Shown here in pieces: positions 27,427 to 36,184 of a stretch of DNA of 64,000 bases. The number at the start of each line of letters is the position of its first letter. Position 1 is the first letter of the stretch. The notes below the pieces were generated by a model. It was not told the origin of the DNA. It worked only from the letters and a program-made list of their open reading frames with translations, and did no database searches. The translations under genes and the position numbers were made by a program. The stretch is from assembly GCF_049546785.1 (NCBI RefSeq), contig NZ_JBMWAN010000001.1:186001-250000 (forward strand). The letters are read 5' to 3'. This stretch comes from Nitrospira_D sp035465795. GTDB lineage: Bacteria; Nitrospirota; Nitrospiria; Nitrospirales; Nitrospiraceae.

Positions 27427-28155
27427 ATGTCCAATCCCCTACTCGACATACAACGGCTCAGCTACGAGGCGGATCGCCATACGATTCTCGACCGGCTCAA
27501 TCTGGCGGTCCAACCGGGAGAAATCCATGCACTCCTCGGGGCCAACGGGTCCGGGAAAACCACCCTGGCCTATGTCCTCATGGGCTGCGAGGGCTATGCG
27601 CCGAGTGCCGGACGCGTGCTCTTGAATGGCACCGACCTGCTTCCCCTCAAGATGCATGAGCGAGCCAGGCTGGGCCTGACGCTCGCATGGCAGGAGCCGG
27701 CCCGTTTCGAAGGTGTCACCGTTCGCGAGTACCTCACCCTGGGAAAACCGGATGGCGCCCCGGAGCCGGCACTGAGACAAGTCGGCCTCGATCCGGAACG
27801 CTATCTGACTCGCCGGGTGGATAAAGCGCTCAGCGGCGGAGAACGCCACCGGATCGAGCTGGCCTCGGTGTTGTCCATGAGGCCGAAACTGGCCATCCTG
27901 GATGAGCCGTCGGCGGGGATCGACATGCTCTCGATCAATCACATTATCGGCATCATTCGCGCCGTGAAAGCAGGCGGGGGATCAGTCCTCTTAATCACGC
28001 ACCAGGAAGAAGTCGCCCTCATCGCCGACCGGGCTTCGCAGCTCTGCGCCGGGCGCATTATCTTCTCCGGCAGTCCACGCGAAGCCGTCGATCATTTCCG
28101 CGGACGGACCTGCGTTCGTTGCGATGGGGAAGTCTGTAACTATGTCCGGGCTTGA
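27427..28155 (+). CDS. sufC: SufC-type ABC ATPase of a minimal SUF (SmsC-like) Fe-S assembly system
   Basis: 242 residues. Walker A ALLGANGSGKTT, Q-loop AWQEPARFEGV, ABC signature ALSGGERHRIELA, Walker B LAILDEPSAGID and H-loop LITHQEE. The QEP Q-loop and DEPSAGID are SufC-like. The tail TCVRCDGEVCNYV has three Cys, unusual for classical SufC. It powers Fe-S cluster assembly on SufB. It overlaps sufB by 14 bases, and no sufD, sufS or sufU is nearby, so this is a two-gene minimal system. Confidence 0.87.
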   Translation: MSNPLLDIQRLSYEADRHTILDRLNLAVQPGEIHALLGANGSGKTTLAYVLMGCEGYAPSAGRVLLNGTDLLPLKMHERARLGLTLAWQEPARFEGVTVREYLTLGKPDGAPEPALRQVGLDPERYLTRRVDKALSGGERHRIELASVLSMRPKLAILDEPSAGIDMLSINHIIGIIRAVKAGGGSVLLITHQEEVALIADRASQLCAGRIIFSGSPREAVDHFRGRTCVRCDGEVCNYVRA

Positions 28156-29077
28156 CGACCTGAGACGCACCCTCCCGATGGTCGGAGCCGAACCGGCCAT
28201 CCTTGACGATACACGCATCGCGCATGTCGTGGCTCATGGACATCACATCCTGAGTCAGCGGACAGTACCCGGTCTCCGCGTCGAAATGGAAGAAACGCCG
28301 GACGCCATCGTCGGGAAACTGATCGTGGAAGCAGGGGCACAGATCGCCCAGCCGATCCACATGTGTTTCGGCCTCGCCCACCCGACCGGGGTACAACAAA
28401 TCAGGATCGACGTACAGATCTGCGAAGGGGCACAGGCGCGAGTGCTCTCGCACTGTCTCTTTCCTTTCGCGGAAGCGGCAGAACACCGGATGCAGGCCGT
28501 CATGGAGATCGGTCCGGGGGCGTCGCTGGTCTATACCGAAGGCCATTACCACGGCCCCCACGGCGGCATGCAGGTCCTGCCCCATGCGACGATCAAGATC
28601 GGGAAAGGCGCCCGCTACTTTTCAGACTTCTCGTTGCTCTCCGGCTCAGTCGGGAGGCTGGATATCGACTATCTCGTCGAGGTGGAGGAAGAGGGCCTAG
28701 CCGAACTCAGCGCGAAGATCTTCGCCCACAAGACCGACCGCATCATCTTGAAAGAAGCCGTGATGCTCCGGGGGGAGCGCTCGCGCAGCCTCATCAAAAG
28801 CCGTGTGGTGCTGGAGGATCAGGCACAGGCCGAGATCACCGGCATCACCGAAGCCTATGCCAAAGGGGCACGCGGTCACGTCGATTGCATGGAGATCGTG
28901 CAGGGCCAGGCCCACGCCAGCGCCATCCCGATCGTGCGGGTCTTTCACCCGGAAGCAAAAGTCACGCACGAAGCCGCGATCGGGAGTGTGGATAAGAAGG
29001 AGTTGGAAACCTTAATGGCCCGGGGACTGAGTCCCGAGGAAGCAATCGAACTGATCGTGAGCGGGATTCTACGTTAA
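28142..29077 (+). CDS. sufB: SufB/SufD-family Fe-S scaffold protein (SmsB-like)
   Basis: 311 residues, shorter than classical SufB (about 480), with the core beta-helix and C-terminal region: GARYFSDFSLLSGS, GHVDCMEIVQG with a candidate cluster Cys, VTHEAAIGSVDKKEL with the conserved Glu, and the helix LMARGLSPEEAIELIVSGIL. It should assemble Fe-S clusters on the ATPase. ATG 28142 is used; an in-frame ATG at 28124 is also possible. It is translationally coupled to sufC. A GTTTCCCC/GGGGAACT stem at 29100-29121 could end the transcript. Confidence 0.85.
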   Translation: MSGLDDLRRTLPMVGAEPAILDDTRIAHVVAHGHHILSQRTVPGLRVEMEETPDAIVGKLIVEAGAQIAQPIHMCFGLAHPTGVQQIRIDVQICEGAQARVLSHCLFPFAEAAEHRMQAVMEIGPGASLVYTEGHYHGPHGGMQVLPHATIKIGKGARYFSDFSLLSGSVGRLDIDYLVEVEEEGLAELSAKIFAHKTDRIILKEAVMLRGERSRSLIKSRVVLEDQAQAEITGITEAYAKGARGHVDCMEIVQGQAHASAIPIVRVFHPEAKVTHEAAIGSVDKKELETLMARGLSPEEAIELIVSGILR

Positions 29078-29095
29078 GGAGCGATCTTCCAGGCG

Positions 29096-29125
29096 GGCGT
29101 TTCCCCAACGACGGGGAACTGCCCA
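29096..29125 (+). terminator. GC-rich hairpin after sufB
   Basis: GGGC and TTCCCC pair with GGGGAA and GCCC, leaving small mismatches, 19 bases after the sufB stop. There is no T-run, so Rho-independent function is doubtful. Confidence 0.35.
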
Positions 29126-29142
29126 GCCACTGGCTCAACCAG

Positions 29143-29433
29143 TCATTTCACGCCCCGGTAGGGGTCGGCAATTACCTCACCACATTCAAGGCATCGAACC
29201 TTGCCGGTCCGCTTGCCGTCTCTGGTCAGGACCTCGTCAATGAGCCGCTGGTGAGCGCATGTGTTTATGAACGTGACCTTGCTGCTATTCTGGAACGTTA
29301 CGGCTTCCATTGCCGCCTCTGTCTTTGGCGGCATCGCCCCCGCTTCTCCTGATACGCCGCTTCGCCGCGCCATGGAGATCCTCGGGCCAGAGACCTCATC
29401 CCCGACTTCCTCCCGGAATTGCTGTTCCTCCAT
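29143..29433 (-). CDS. Small zinc-ribbon-like protein, unknown function
   Basis: 96 residues. The C-terminal half contains INTCAHQRLID and VRCLECGEVIADP, a C-x-H plus C-x-x-C set that could bind one zinc. ATG 29433 follows AAGGGAGACTGTG, which selects it over the longer frame to 29568. No membrane helix or signal. No family recognised; it lies convergent to sufB and downstream of a receiver-only gene. Confidence 0.55.
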   Translation of the reverse strand: MEEQQFREEVGDEVSGPRISMARRSGVSGEAGAMPPKTEAAMEAVTFQNSSKVTFINTCAHQRLIDEVLTRDGKRTGKVRCLECGEVIADPYRGVK

Positions 29434-29516
29434 CACAGTCTCCCTTTCACTACCACTCAGCCCCTTCAGCGCGTGACGGGCACGGCACGAAACTTCTGAT
29501 TCCCCGTGTCTCGCCT

Positions 29517-29969
29517 TTAGCGCTCCGGCACCCGCCTCGACGCTTCGTCTCCGTCGTGAAGCGGCCATTCCTCTCTCACCCCTCGCCCGATATAACGCTC
29601 GCCGGCGAGCACTTGTGTGAGGGCTTGAGACAGTTCTTCATAGATAGCCGTTCTCTTGAGGAGGTAGCCGCAAGCCCCAGCATTGAACTCCATGGTGACG
29701 TACGCTGGCTCCTGATGACTCGTCAAAATGATCACCTTACTCTGCGGCGCACAGGTCTGGAGGGTGCGAGTGGCATCGAGGCCGTTCAGCCCAGGCATCG
29801 AGATATCCGAGAAAATAATGTCCGGTTTCAGCCGTTGTGCGGCTCCCACGAGCGCCTCGCCATCGGTCACGGCGGCCACCACCTCACCCAGGCCGTTTGC
29901 CAGCAAGCCGGATAACGCGTTTAGTATTGCCGGATGATTGTCCGCAAGCAGGATTCGTGGTTTTGCCAT
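29517..29969 (-). CDS. Receiver-only (single REC domain) response regulator
   Basis: 150 residues. REC domain with acidic pair in ILLADNHPA, phospho-acceptor Asp in IIFSDISMPGLNG, Thr/Ser in IILTSHQ and Lys in YLLKRTA. The C-terminal 25 residues are charged and contain no helix-turn-helix, unlike the paralogous regulator at 30241. It is either a truncated LuxR regulator or a phosphate sink. No kinase overlaps it; the coupled kinase gene nearby belongs to the 30241 regulator. Confidence 0.83.
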   Translation of the reverse strand: MAKPRILLADNHPAILNALSGLLANGLGEVVAAVTDGEALVGAAQRLKPDIIFSDISMPGLNGLDATRTLQTCAPQSKVIILTSHQEPAYVTMEFNAGACGYLLKRTAIYEELSQALTQVLAGERYIGRGVREEWPLHDGDEASRRVPER

Positions 29970-30240
29970 GCGCCGCCGTCCTTCGCTCAGACAAGACGGC
30001 GCATCCTAGCGTCCTTAGGAGAGACGCTGGAACTAGGAACCCCCCTTGTATTGAGAACCAATCCTACTAGAGGTCTAAGGAGCGGAACCGATTCCGAAGC
30101 GTGAAACGTGAGCCGTGAAACGAATCTCGTGGGAGAGCGGAGCTGCTAGCTCATAGTGGATCGCATGGACCCAGACAATCCCCTACCGGTTCCACGGGCA
30201 TGCTCTCCATCATACGCCACATGCTCTGTTCAGTAATCCG

Positions 30241-30888
30241 CTAAATGCCGGTGATGCCGTGGGTGATCGCATACTTGGTCAAGTCGGCGATCGTGTGAAG
30301 GCCCAACTGCCGCATCATGCGGAACTTGTGGAACTCCACCGTTTTCACCGATACGTTGAGGATCGTGGCAATCTCCTTCGTGCCGCGGCCTTCGGCGACA
30401 AGTTGCAGGACTTCCCGCTGGCGCGCGGTGAGCGTGGCGGAGGCGGCCTTGCCTCGCTCGCCGGTGGATGGCTTGAGGACCGAATCCAGCACATCCTTCG
30501 TCAGCAAGGGCGTGAGATAGTGCTGGCCCTGGAGCACCGACTGGATCGCCAGACTGAGCTCTGACGCAGCGGAGCGCTTGAGGAGATACCCGGAGGCCCC
30601 AGCCTGGAAGGCCTCCGTCGCATAGGTCGGGCTGGCATGCATGGTCAGAAAGATGAGCTTGCTCTCAGGGACAAGCTTCGTAAGCTGGCGGGCCGCTTCG
30701 AGTCCGTTCAAGAGCGGCATGGAGATATCCAGCAGAATCAGGTCCGGCCGCAGCTTTTCCGCCGCCTCCACCAGCGCCCGTCCGTCTTCCACCGTGCCCA
30801 CCACGTCGCACTCCGCCTCTACCAGCTTCCGCAAACCGGCAAGAATCAGCGAGTGGTCGTCGGCCATGAGGACGCGCGGCCTCTTCAT
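30241..30888 (-). CDS. LuxR/NarL-family response regulator
   Basis: 215 residues. REC domain with MADDHSLI, phospho-Asp in LILLDISMPLLNG, FLTMHAS and YLLKRSA, then a LuxR-type helix-turn-helix (LTARQREVLQLVAEGRGTKE...TVEFHKFRMMRQLG). ATG 30888 overlaps the kinase stop by four bases (ATGA), so it is translated together with the upstream kinase. Targets are unknown. The 270 bases beyond its stop toward 29970 show no gene. Confidence 0.92.
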   Translation of the reverse strand: MKRPRVLMADDHSLILAGLRKLVEAECDVVGTVEDGRALVEAAEKLRPDLILLDISMPLLNGLEAARQLTKLVPESKLIFLTMHASPTYATEAFQAGASGYLLKRSAASELSLAIQSVLQGQHYLTPLLTKDVLDSVLKPSTGERGKAASATLTARQREVLQLVAEGRGTKEIATILNVSVKTVEFHKFRMMRQLGLHTIADLTKYAITHGITGI

Positions 30889-32960
30889 GCGTCCTCCCGC
30901 GCAGAGGGAATCCAGGCACAGACCTTCGTGCCTTCCTTGGGGAGGGAATGGATCCTGAGAAAGCCGCCCAGGAGACGCGCCCGTTCCTGCATGCTTGTGA
31001 GACCGATTCCTTTCATCCGCGCGCCCTTATTCTCCAGGTCGAATCCCTTGCCGTTATCACGCACCGACACGCCGATCCCCTTCGACGATCCGCTCAACCT
31101 GACCGTGACCGCACTCGCCTGGGCATGCTTGAACACATTCTGGAGACTCTCCTGCATCACGCGATACAGATTGGTGGTCACCGCCGGTGAGAGCGCCGCG
31201 GGCACCTCGCGGGCAGTGAACGTCACGGGCACCCCCGTCCGCTTCGTAAACTCGGCGACATGGTCCCGCATGGCGACCTCCAAGCCGACATGCTCAATCA
31301 ACGAGGGATGCAGCTTGTACGCGAGATCATGCAGGTCATCGGAGAGCCGCCCGAGGTCGGCGCGAATCCCCGCGAGCTGCCTGGGGATCAAGTCAGGGGA
31401 GTGGCCAATGGAGAGACGTTCTAGCGCCTCCAGTTCGAGGGCCAGCGCCGCCAGTCGCTGATTGAAGTCGTCGTGCAATTCGCGCGCGATCCGCTTGCGC
31501 TCCTGTTCCTGGGCCTCGATCAGCTTCCCCGCCAGGGATTCCATCTCCTCCCGCTTTTCGCCAAGCAGGAGGATGTGCTGCTCCAACGCCCGTGCCATTC
31601 TGACCCGCTCTGAGATATCCGTATGGGAGATAACGGCGCCCTGCGCCCCTTTCAACGGGGTCACGCGCATCAGAAACCAGCGTTCTTCTATCGGCGAATG
31701 ACAGTCATATTCCTGGGTAAAAATTGGTGCACGCCCCGCCAGCACGGCTTCGATACCCTCGAGAGTCGTCTGTGCCATCGACTCTCCTTCGGCGATCGCT
31801 CGCCGGCACACTTCCAGATAATTCTGCCCGACATCGATACCGGTGAGCGCGCGATCCGAATTGATATGGGCGAACTCTTTCCAAGCGTCGTTCGTCGTCA
31901 GGATGACCCCGTCCTTGTCCAACACACAGACATGCGCGGAGAGCGAATTAAGGACAGTGCGAGTGAACGCGCCGCTAGACCGGAGTGCCTCCTCCGCAGC
32001 CTTGCGCTCGGTGATATCCCTAAGAATCACTGTAAAGAGCCTGCTATTCCCGACAGTGACTTGTGAGACGGATCCCTCGAACGGAAACTCCTCTCCATTG
32101 GTCCGAAGCCCCACCAGCGACTCGAGCCGGCCCGCGCTGCGAGTGCTCACCTTAGTCTTCGCGAAGGTCTGGATATGGTTCCGATGGGCCTCATGAAACC
32201 GTTGTGGAATAAATCGCTCCAGCGGCTGCCCGATGGCATCTGCCGCCGGACAGAGAAAGACAGACTCGGCCGCCGCGTTGAAGACGATGACGCGCTGGGT
32301 CTCATCCACGCTGATGATGGCATCCATCGCTGCCCCGATGATCGCCTCAAGCTGCGCCCGCTGAGCCTCCGACTCCTGCTCAGCCCGTTTGCGATCACTG
32401 ATATCCAGGAACGACGTCCGCCAGTGGGTGAAGCGCCCCGACCCTTTGTGGACCGCAAGGCTCTTGAGATAAAGGTAGTGGGATGCGCCGGCCTTTTTCC
32501 GTAGCTGCACCTCACAGGCTTGTCGTGTGCTTGTATTCAGGACCTCCTGACAATGCCGGTGAAATATGCCCTCATCCTCCGCTGCGATAAAGCGCGCGAG
32601 CGATTGTCCGATCAGCGCTTTCCGGTTGGTGCCGAGCAGCGTTCCGGCCATCAGATTGGCCTCCACGATCGTGCCGTCCCGATCCAGGGTGAGATGGCCA
32701 ACCGGAGAGAAATCGTAGAGGTCCGCATCGCGGTCATGGGCCGCTTCGAGCTCCAACTGATGATCCCGGTCGAGTTCGTCGTCCCGCAGCGTCTGAGACG
32801 CGTTGCTTTCCTGAAGAGGCGACCGTGTCTTTAGTATCCTTACGGGTCTCGTCTTGGCACCCTTGTTCCTGGCGGCGGTCTTGGCAGTAGCTTTTCTTTT
32901 TGAGGGTTTTCGTGCCGCGTCCACAGAATCTCCTCCTCGGCATGACATAGGCCGCGGCAT
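30885..32960 (-). CDS. Multi-PAS sensor histidine kinase, NarX/DegS-type (HisKA_3)
   Basis: About 690 residues. A Lys/Arg-rich N-terminus is followed by three PAS domains, a coiled coil, a HisKA_3 dimerisation helix with phospho-acceptor His in ERKRIARELHDDFNQ, and an HATPase domain with VRDNGKGFDL and GIGLTSMQERARLLGG. No membrane helices, so sensing is cytoplasmic. It is coupled by four-base overlap to the LuxR regulator it should phosphorylate. The start is uncertain: ATG 32960 is used, but 32948 or upstream non-ATG codons to 33083 are possible, and none has a good ribosome site. Confidence 0.88.
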   Translation of the reverse strand: MPRPMSCRGGDSVDAARKPSKRKATAKTAARNKGAKTRPVRILKTRSPLQESNASQTLRDDELDRDHQLELEAAHDRDADLYDFSPVGHLTLDRDGTIVEANLMAGTLLGTNRKALIGQSLARFIAAEDEGIFHRHCQEVLNTSTRQACEVQLRKKAGASHYLYLKSLAVHKGSGRFTHWRTSFLDISDRKRAEQESEAQRAQLEAIIGAAMDAIISVDETQRVIVFNAAAESVFLCPAADAIGQPLERFIPQRFHEAHRNHIQTFAKTKVSTRSAGRLESLVGLRTNGEEFPFEGSVSQVTVGNSRLFTVILRDITERKAAEEALRSSGAFTRTVLNSLSAHVCVLDKDGVILTTNDAWKEFAHINSDRALTGIDVGQNYLEVCRRAIAEGESMAQTTLEGIEAVLAGRAPIFTQEYDCHSPIEERWFLMRVTPLKGAQGAVISHTDISERVRMARALEQHILLLGEKREEMESLAGKLIEAQEQERKRIARELHDDFNQRLAALALELEALERLSIGHSPDLIPRQLAGIRADLGRLSDDLHDLAYKLHPSLIEHVGLEVAMRDHVAEFTKRTGVPVTFTAREVPAALSPAVTTNLYRVMQESLQNVFKHAQASAVTVRLSGSSKGIGVSVRDNGKGFDLENKGARMKGIGLTSMQERARLLGGFLRIHSLPKEGTKVCAWIPSAREDA

Positions 32961-33207
32961 TGAGAAGCCGTCGCCCGCGGCTGAAGGGCTGTTCACGAAT
33001 TCAAGTCTAAGCCTTTTCCCCATACCGGACAAGCAGGCCAACCGTCGCAAACCAGGCTCTAGTAATGTCTCTCCCCAGGACAAGGGGTCATCCTAGTATC
33101 CCTGAAGAGGGCCTTGGGTTATTTATCTGTCAGTTGAGCCACAGGGTTGCGCGCGAGAGGGCGCACAGATTTCACCACTCGTGACTTGTCGTGCAGAGGA
33201 GGATTTT

Positions 33208-33435
33208 ATGGCCCAGGCATATTCGATCGAATCGGCCATCCACGAGCAACTCGCCCGGGTCGGCACCTGCTCGCTGGATGAACTCGTCGATCTGCTACCT
33301 GGTTATTCCTGGAACCAAGTCTTTGACGCCGTGGACCGGCTGACGCGAGAAGGCACCCTCAGCTTCCAGCACCCAGGTCCGTTCCTCTACCTCCTCTCGC
33401 TCGCACCGCTTCAGTCTGTCGAAGCAGGCGCCTGA
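33208..33435 (+). CDS. Small winged-helix-like protein
   Basis: 75 residues. Starts MAQAYSIESAIHEQLARVG, then a helix-turn-helix-like stretch CSLDELVDLLPGYSWNQVFDAVDRLTREG and a beta-wing FQHPGPFLYLLSL. AGGAGGATTTT is placed well before ATG 33208; the upstream in-frame codon at 33181 has no support. The fold suggests nucleic-acid binding or a protein-protein adaptor. It lies divergent from the three-PAS kinase, with about 250 bases between. Confidence 0.65.
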   Translation: MAQAYSIESAIHEQLARVGTCSLDELVDLLPGYSWNQVFDAVDRLTREGTLSFQHPGPFLYLLSLAPLQSVEAGA

Positions 33436-33564
33436 TGCCGGCCTGAATGCGGATCGAGCCGGTCACACGCATGTTTCCATATGTCACTGAGCCATCCATG
33501 CCGTTCGTTGCGTCCTCGTCATCCCGCCCCACACCATCGACTGTCTCGTCAACGACATCATCAC

Positions 33565-33957
33565 ATGAAACAAGGAGCCATCGCAGTGAATCTGGAACGA
33601 GAGGCGACCGGACCCGGCATCGTCGTGCTGTCACCTGCTTTGCAAGTCTTACACATGAACCGGCGAGCGATAGCCTTGCTTACACAATTGGAATGCACTG
33701 CACGGAGTATAGGAACAGAGCGGGGCGTCACCGCTCCACTGCACCGGCATTGCCAGGACATCGTTGAAACCTTACGGGAACGCCAGGCAGCGCAGAACTG
33801 GCAACAATTCCATCGATCCCGCACGATCGGCGACTCCGCCAATCCGCTCCTCTTGAAAGGATTCGGCCTCCCTGACCGGAGGGGCCTGCCCCATTCCCGT
33901 ATCGTGATCCTGCTTTCTCCGCACACTTCCGTCTCGATGCCTGGAATCGGCACATGA
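33565..33957 (+). CDS. Small PAS-like protein, unknown function
   Basis: About 130 residues. GIVVLSPALQVLHMNRRAIALLTQL matches the PAS-type opening in which a ligand pocket is followed by asparagine-led helix, as in the sensor part of LuxR-family regulators. No helix-turn-helix follows in any frame. It may be a free-standing sensor or adaptor for the neighbouring signalling proteins. ATG 33565 is preceded by a weak site. The 354 bases to the next gene (33958-34311) contain no coding region I can support. Confidence 0.5.
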   Translation: MKQGAIAVNLEREATGPGIVVLSPALQVLHMNRRAIALLTQLECTARSIGTERGVTAPLHRHCQDIVETLRERQAAQNWQQFHRSRTIGDSANPLLLKGFGLPDRRGLPHSRIVILLSPHTSVSMPGIGT

Positions 33958-34311
33958 GAATCTTCGGATAGGATCTCCGGCACCGACCAGTTGGGGGATG
34001 ACTCGCAGGGTACAATCGATATGTAAGAGAAATCGCCAGCGCCGCAGCTTCCAGCAACACACCCGGCCAATTGCTCAGGAATGAGTGAAGGAACCGGTCC
34101 GGCTCTTCTGGACCCTCCCCCCGCAGACTCCCGTCCAAATCTTCAGACGCTAGTAAACTGATCCACTGGAACTGGCAGGCGCCCCAGTTCCGTATATGGC
34201 TGTAGGCGATTATAAGAATCCCTGTAAGACCGAGCCTTTCGTGGCGTGGCCGAATCAGGCAACGAAGACGCCGGCCTCCTTCGGACGCGTGAATGAACAA
34301 CAGGGTGGCAT

Positions 34312-34584
34312 ATGTCTCTTAAAAAACTGCTCGCTCGAACCGTTCGTGAGGCTCCTTCTGCTTCGATGAGCGAACCATTCATCGCTCCGACGCTGCTCGC
34401 CGTCTGTTGTCTCTGCGGATTCATTCGAGATGAGACAGGATCTCCCGTCGATCACGTCCACTGGGTTACCCAGCGGACATATCGCGAAACCCATGGCGTG
34501 AACCCGACCGATATCCTTCACACACACACCTACTGCCCGACATGTTTTACCAAAGCCAAGGAAGCATTGAGACAGTACATCTAG
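34312..34584 (+). CDS. Small CxxC/CxxC zinc-binding protein
   Basis: 90 residues. VCCLCGFIRDE and HTYCPTCFTKAKEAL supply two CxxC knuckles separated by about 45 residues, a likely zinc site. The central WVTQRTYRETHGVNP is of a type often seen beside two-component genes in related bacteria (recollection, not checked). AGGGTGGCAT precedes ATG 34312; ATG 34366 is an alternative. Its partner is unknown. Confidence 0.6.
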   Translation: MSLKKLLARTVREAPSASMSEPFIAPTLLAVCCLCGFIRDETGSPVDHVHWVTQRTYRETHGVNPTDILHTHTYCPTCFTKAKEALRQYI

Positions 34585-34693
34585 AACATTGGAACGTCAC
34601 GAACATCCTGTCCGCCAGCTCACTACATACCACCTCATCTGTTCCCGCCCGGTCTGAAGCCCCCTTGTGAACGAAGGAATGCAACCGGTTTAC

Positions 34694-35845
34694 TCACGCT
34701 TCCTGCGTGTACGGCTGTGAGGTGTGGGGTGGCGCTTCTTCCCGTGACTGCGCCTGCTGCAACTTCGCCAGTTCCTGCAAGAGCCCTCGCTCGCGTTCGG
34801 TCAGATCGGTCGGAGTCCGGACCTCCACGACCACAAACAGATCGCCATTCCCTCTTCCTCCAACTTTGGGCATGCCTTTCCCGTTCAACCGGAGCGCGGT
34901 GCCGTTCTGGGTTCCTGCCGGAACCGTAACGTGTAAGGCCTCCCCCTCCAGCCCCGCCACGCGTAGCTTTCTCCCCAACGCCGCATCAGGAAATGTGACC
35001 GACTGAACCATATAGAGATCGTCGCCATGACGTTCAAATAGGGGGTGGCGCCGGAGATGCGGACGGATGAGGAGATCCCCCGGGGCCCCTCCATTCGCGT
35101 TCGCCTCTCCCTGACCGGCCAAACGGATCATCATGCCGTCATCGACTCCTGGAGGAATTTTCACCTTCAACGTGTGCGGGAGAAATTGATAGCCGTTTCC
35201 CTGACAGATCGGGCAGGGAGATTCCACAATCTGTCCGCGCCCCCGGCAGCGAGCACACGTAGTCAACGTCACGAGCCGCATATCCTTCTTCGTCTTCACC
35301 TCCTGCTTCTGCCCGGTTCCCTTGCAATCCTGGCAGAAGAGCGGCTTGGTGCCAGCCTTGGCGCCGCTGCCTCCGCAAGGCCCGCACCTCTCTGATCGTG
35401 TGATCTGAATCTCGCGCTCTCCCCCGCGAGCCGCTTCCTCCAGCGTGAGCTCCAGATCATATCGAAGATCCACCCCTCTCGCCGCGCCTGCACCAGGCCT
35501 CGTGCGGCGGCCGAACAGATCCCCGAACATGCCCGAGAGATCGCCGAAGCGGCCGCCGAAGAAGTCCCCGAACTGGAAATCCCGCATGAGGTCATCCTGC
35601 GACCATCGTTCGCTCACGCCGACGTGACCCGTCGCATCGTACTCTTTCCGCTTCGTGTCATCGGAGAGCACGGCGTAAGCCTCCGCGAGCTCGCGAAACT
35701 TCGCCGCCGCGGCGGGATCCTTGTTCTTGTCAGGATGGTACTGCAGCGCCAACCGCCGATAGGCGTGCTTGATCTGCTCGCGGGTCGCGGACCGATCTAC
35801 GCCAAGCACCTCATAGTAGTCTCTCTTGGTCTCAGTCTCTGCCAC
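34694..35845 (-). CDS. dnaJ: Chaperone DnaJ (Hsp40, type I)
   Basis: 383 residues. J domain with HPD in YHPDKNKD, a short Gly/Phe region (FQFGDFFGGRFGDLSGMFG), four CxxCxGxG zinc modules (CGPCGGSG, CQDCKGTG, CARCRGRG, CPICQGNG) and the C-terminal substrate-binding domain. It stimulates DnaK and delivers unfolded proteins. Start is GTG 35845 after GGAGAGGAG. No dnaK or grpE is adjacent, so it may be a second copy. The tail is acidic and Gln-rich. Confidence 0.93.
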   Translation of the reverse strand: MAETETKRDYYEVLGVDRSATREQIKHAYRRLALQYHPDKNKDPAAAAKFRELAEAYAVLSDDTKRKEYDATGHVGVSERWSQDDLMRDFQFGDFFGGRFGDLSGMFGDLFGRRTRPGAGAARGVDLRYDLELTLEEAARGGEREIQITRSERCGPCGGSGAKAGTKPLFCQDCKGTGQKQEVKTKKDMRLVTLTTCARCRGRGQIVESPCPICQGNGYQFLPHTLKVKIPPGVDDGMMIRLAGQGEANANGGAPGDLLIRPHLRRHPLFERHGDDLYMVQSVTFPDAALGRKLRVAGLEGEALHVTVPAGTQNGTALRLNGKGMPKVGGRGNGDLFVVVEVRTPTDLTERERGLLQELAKLQQAQSREEAPPHTSQPYTQEA

Positions 35846-35944
35846 TGACGACTCCTCTCTCCTCCCTGGCAGGTTACGGAAAAACGAGTTCGCTCAACGG
35901 GAAATCAAATAGTCTGAATGATCGGAACAACAGAGCACGATCCT

Positions 35945-36184
35945 GCAGGATGCTCAAAAAGCTCCCGGTTCTCACCCGCCCGACCCCGGCGCGCCAAGAC
36001 GCCCCATTCCGCAGGCAAGGCCGCAGTGAGGGAAGGGCAGAGGAGGTACAGACCAAGATTCGCTTGATCCGCTCGCTTCGATCGCCTGCGAGCGGAGAAG
36101 TACTTTGCCTCCAGTGATCTCCCCCGTACGTTGAGGCTCTGAACGATGCGAGAACGCCGCCGGAGGACTTTTTCAGCATCCTGC
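35945..36184. repeat. 240-bp element with 17-bp terminal inverted repeats
   Basis: GCAGGATGCTCAAAAAG at 35945-35961 is mirrored by CTTTTTCAGCATCCTGC at 36168-36184, with one mismatch. The ends are intergenic-repeat-like and the interior has no plausible gene. The right end reaches the stop codon of the PEBP gene. Repeats with this GCAGGATGCTGAAAAAG start are, from memory, common between genes in Nitrospira genomes; no second copy was seen in this window. Confidence 0.65.
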
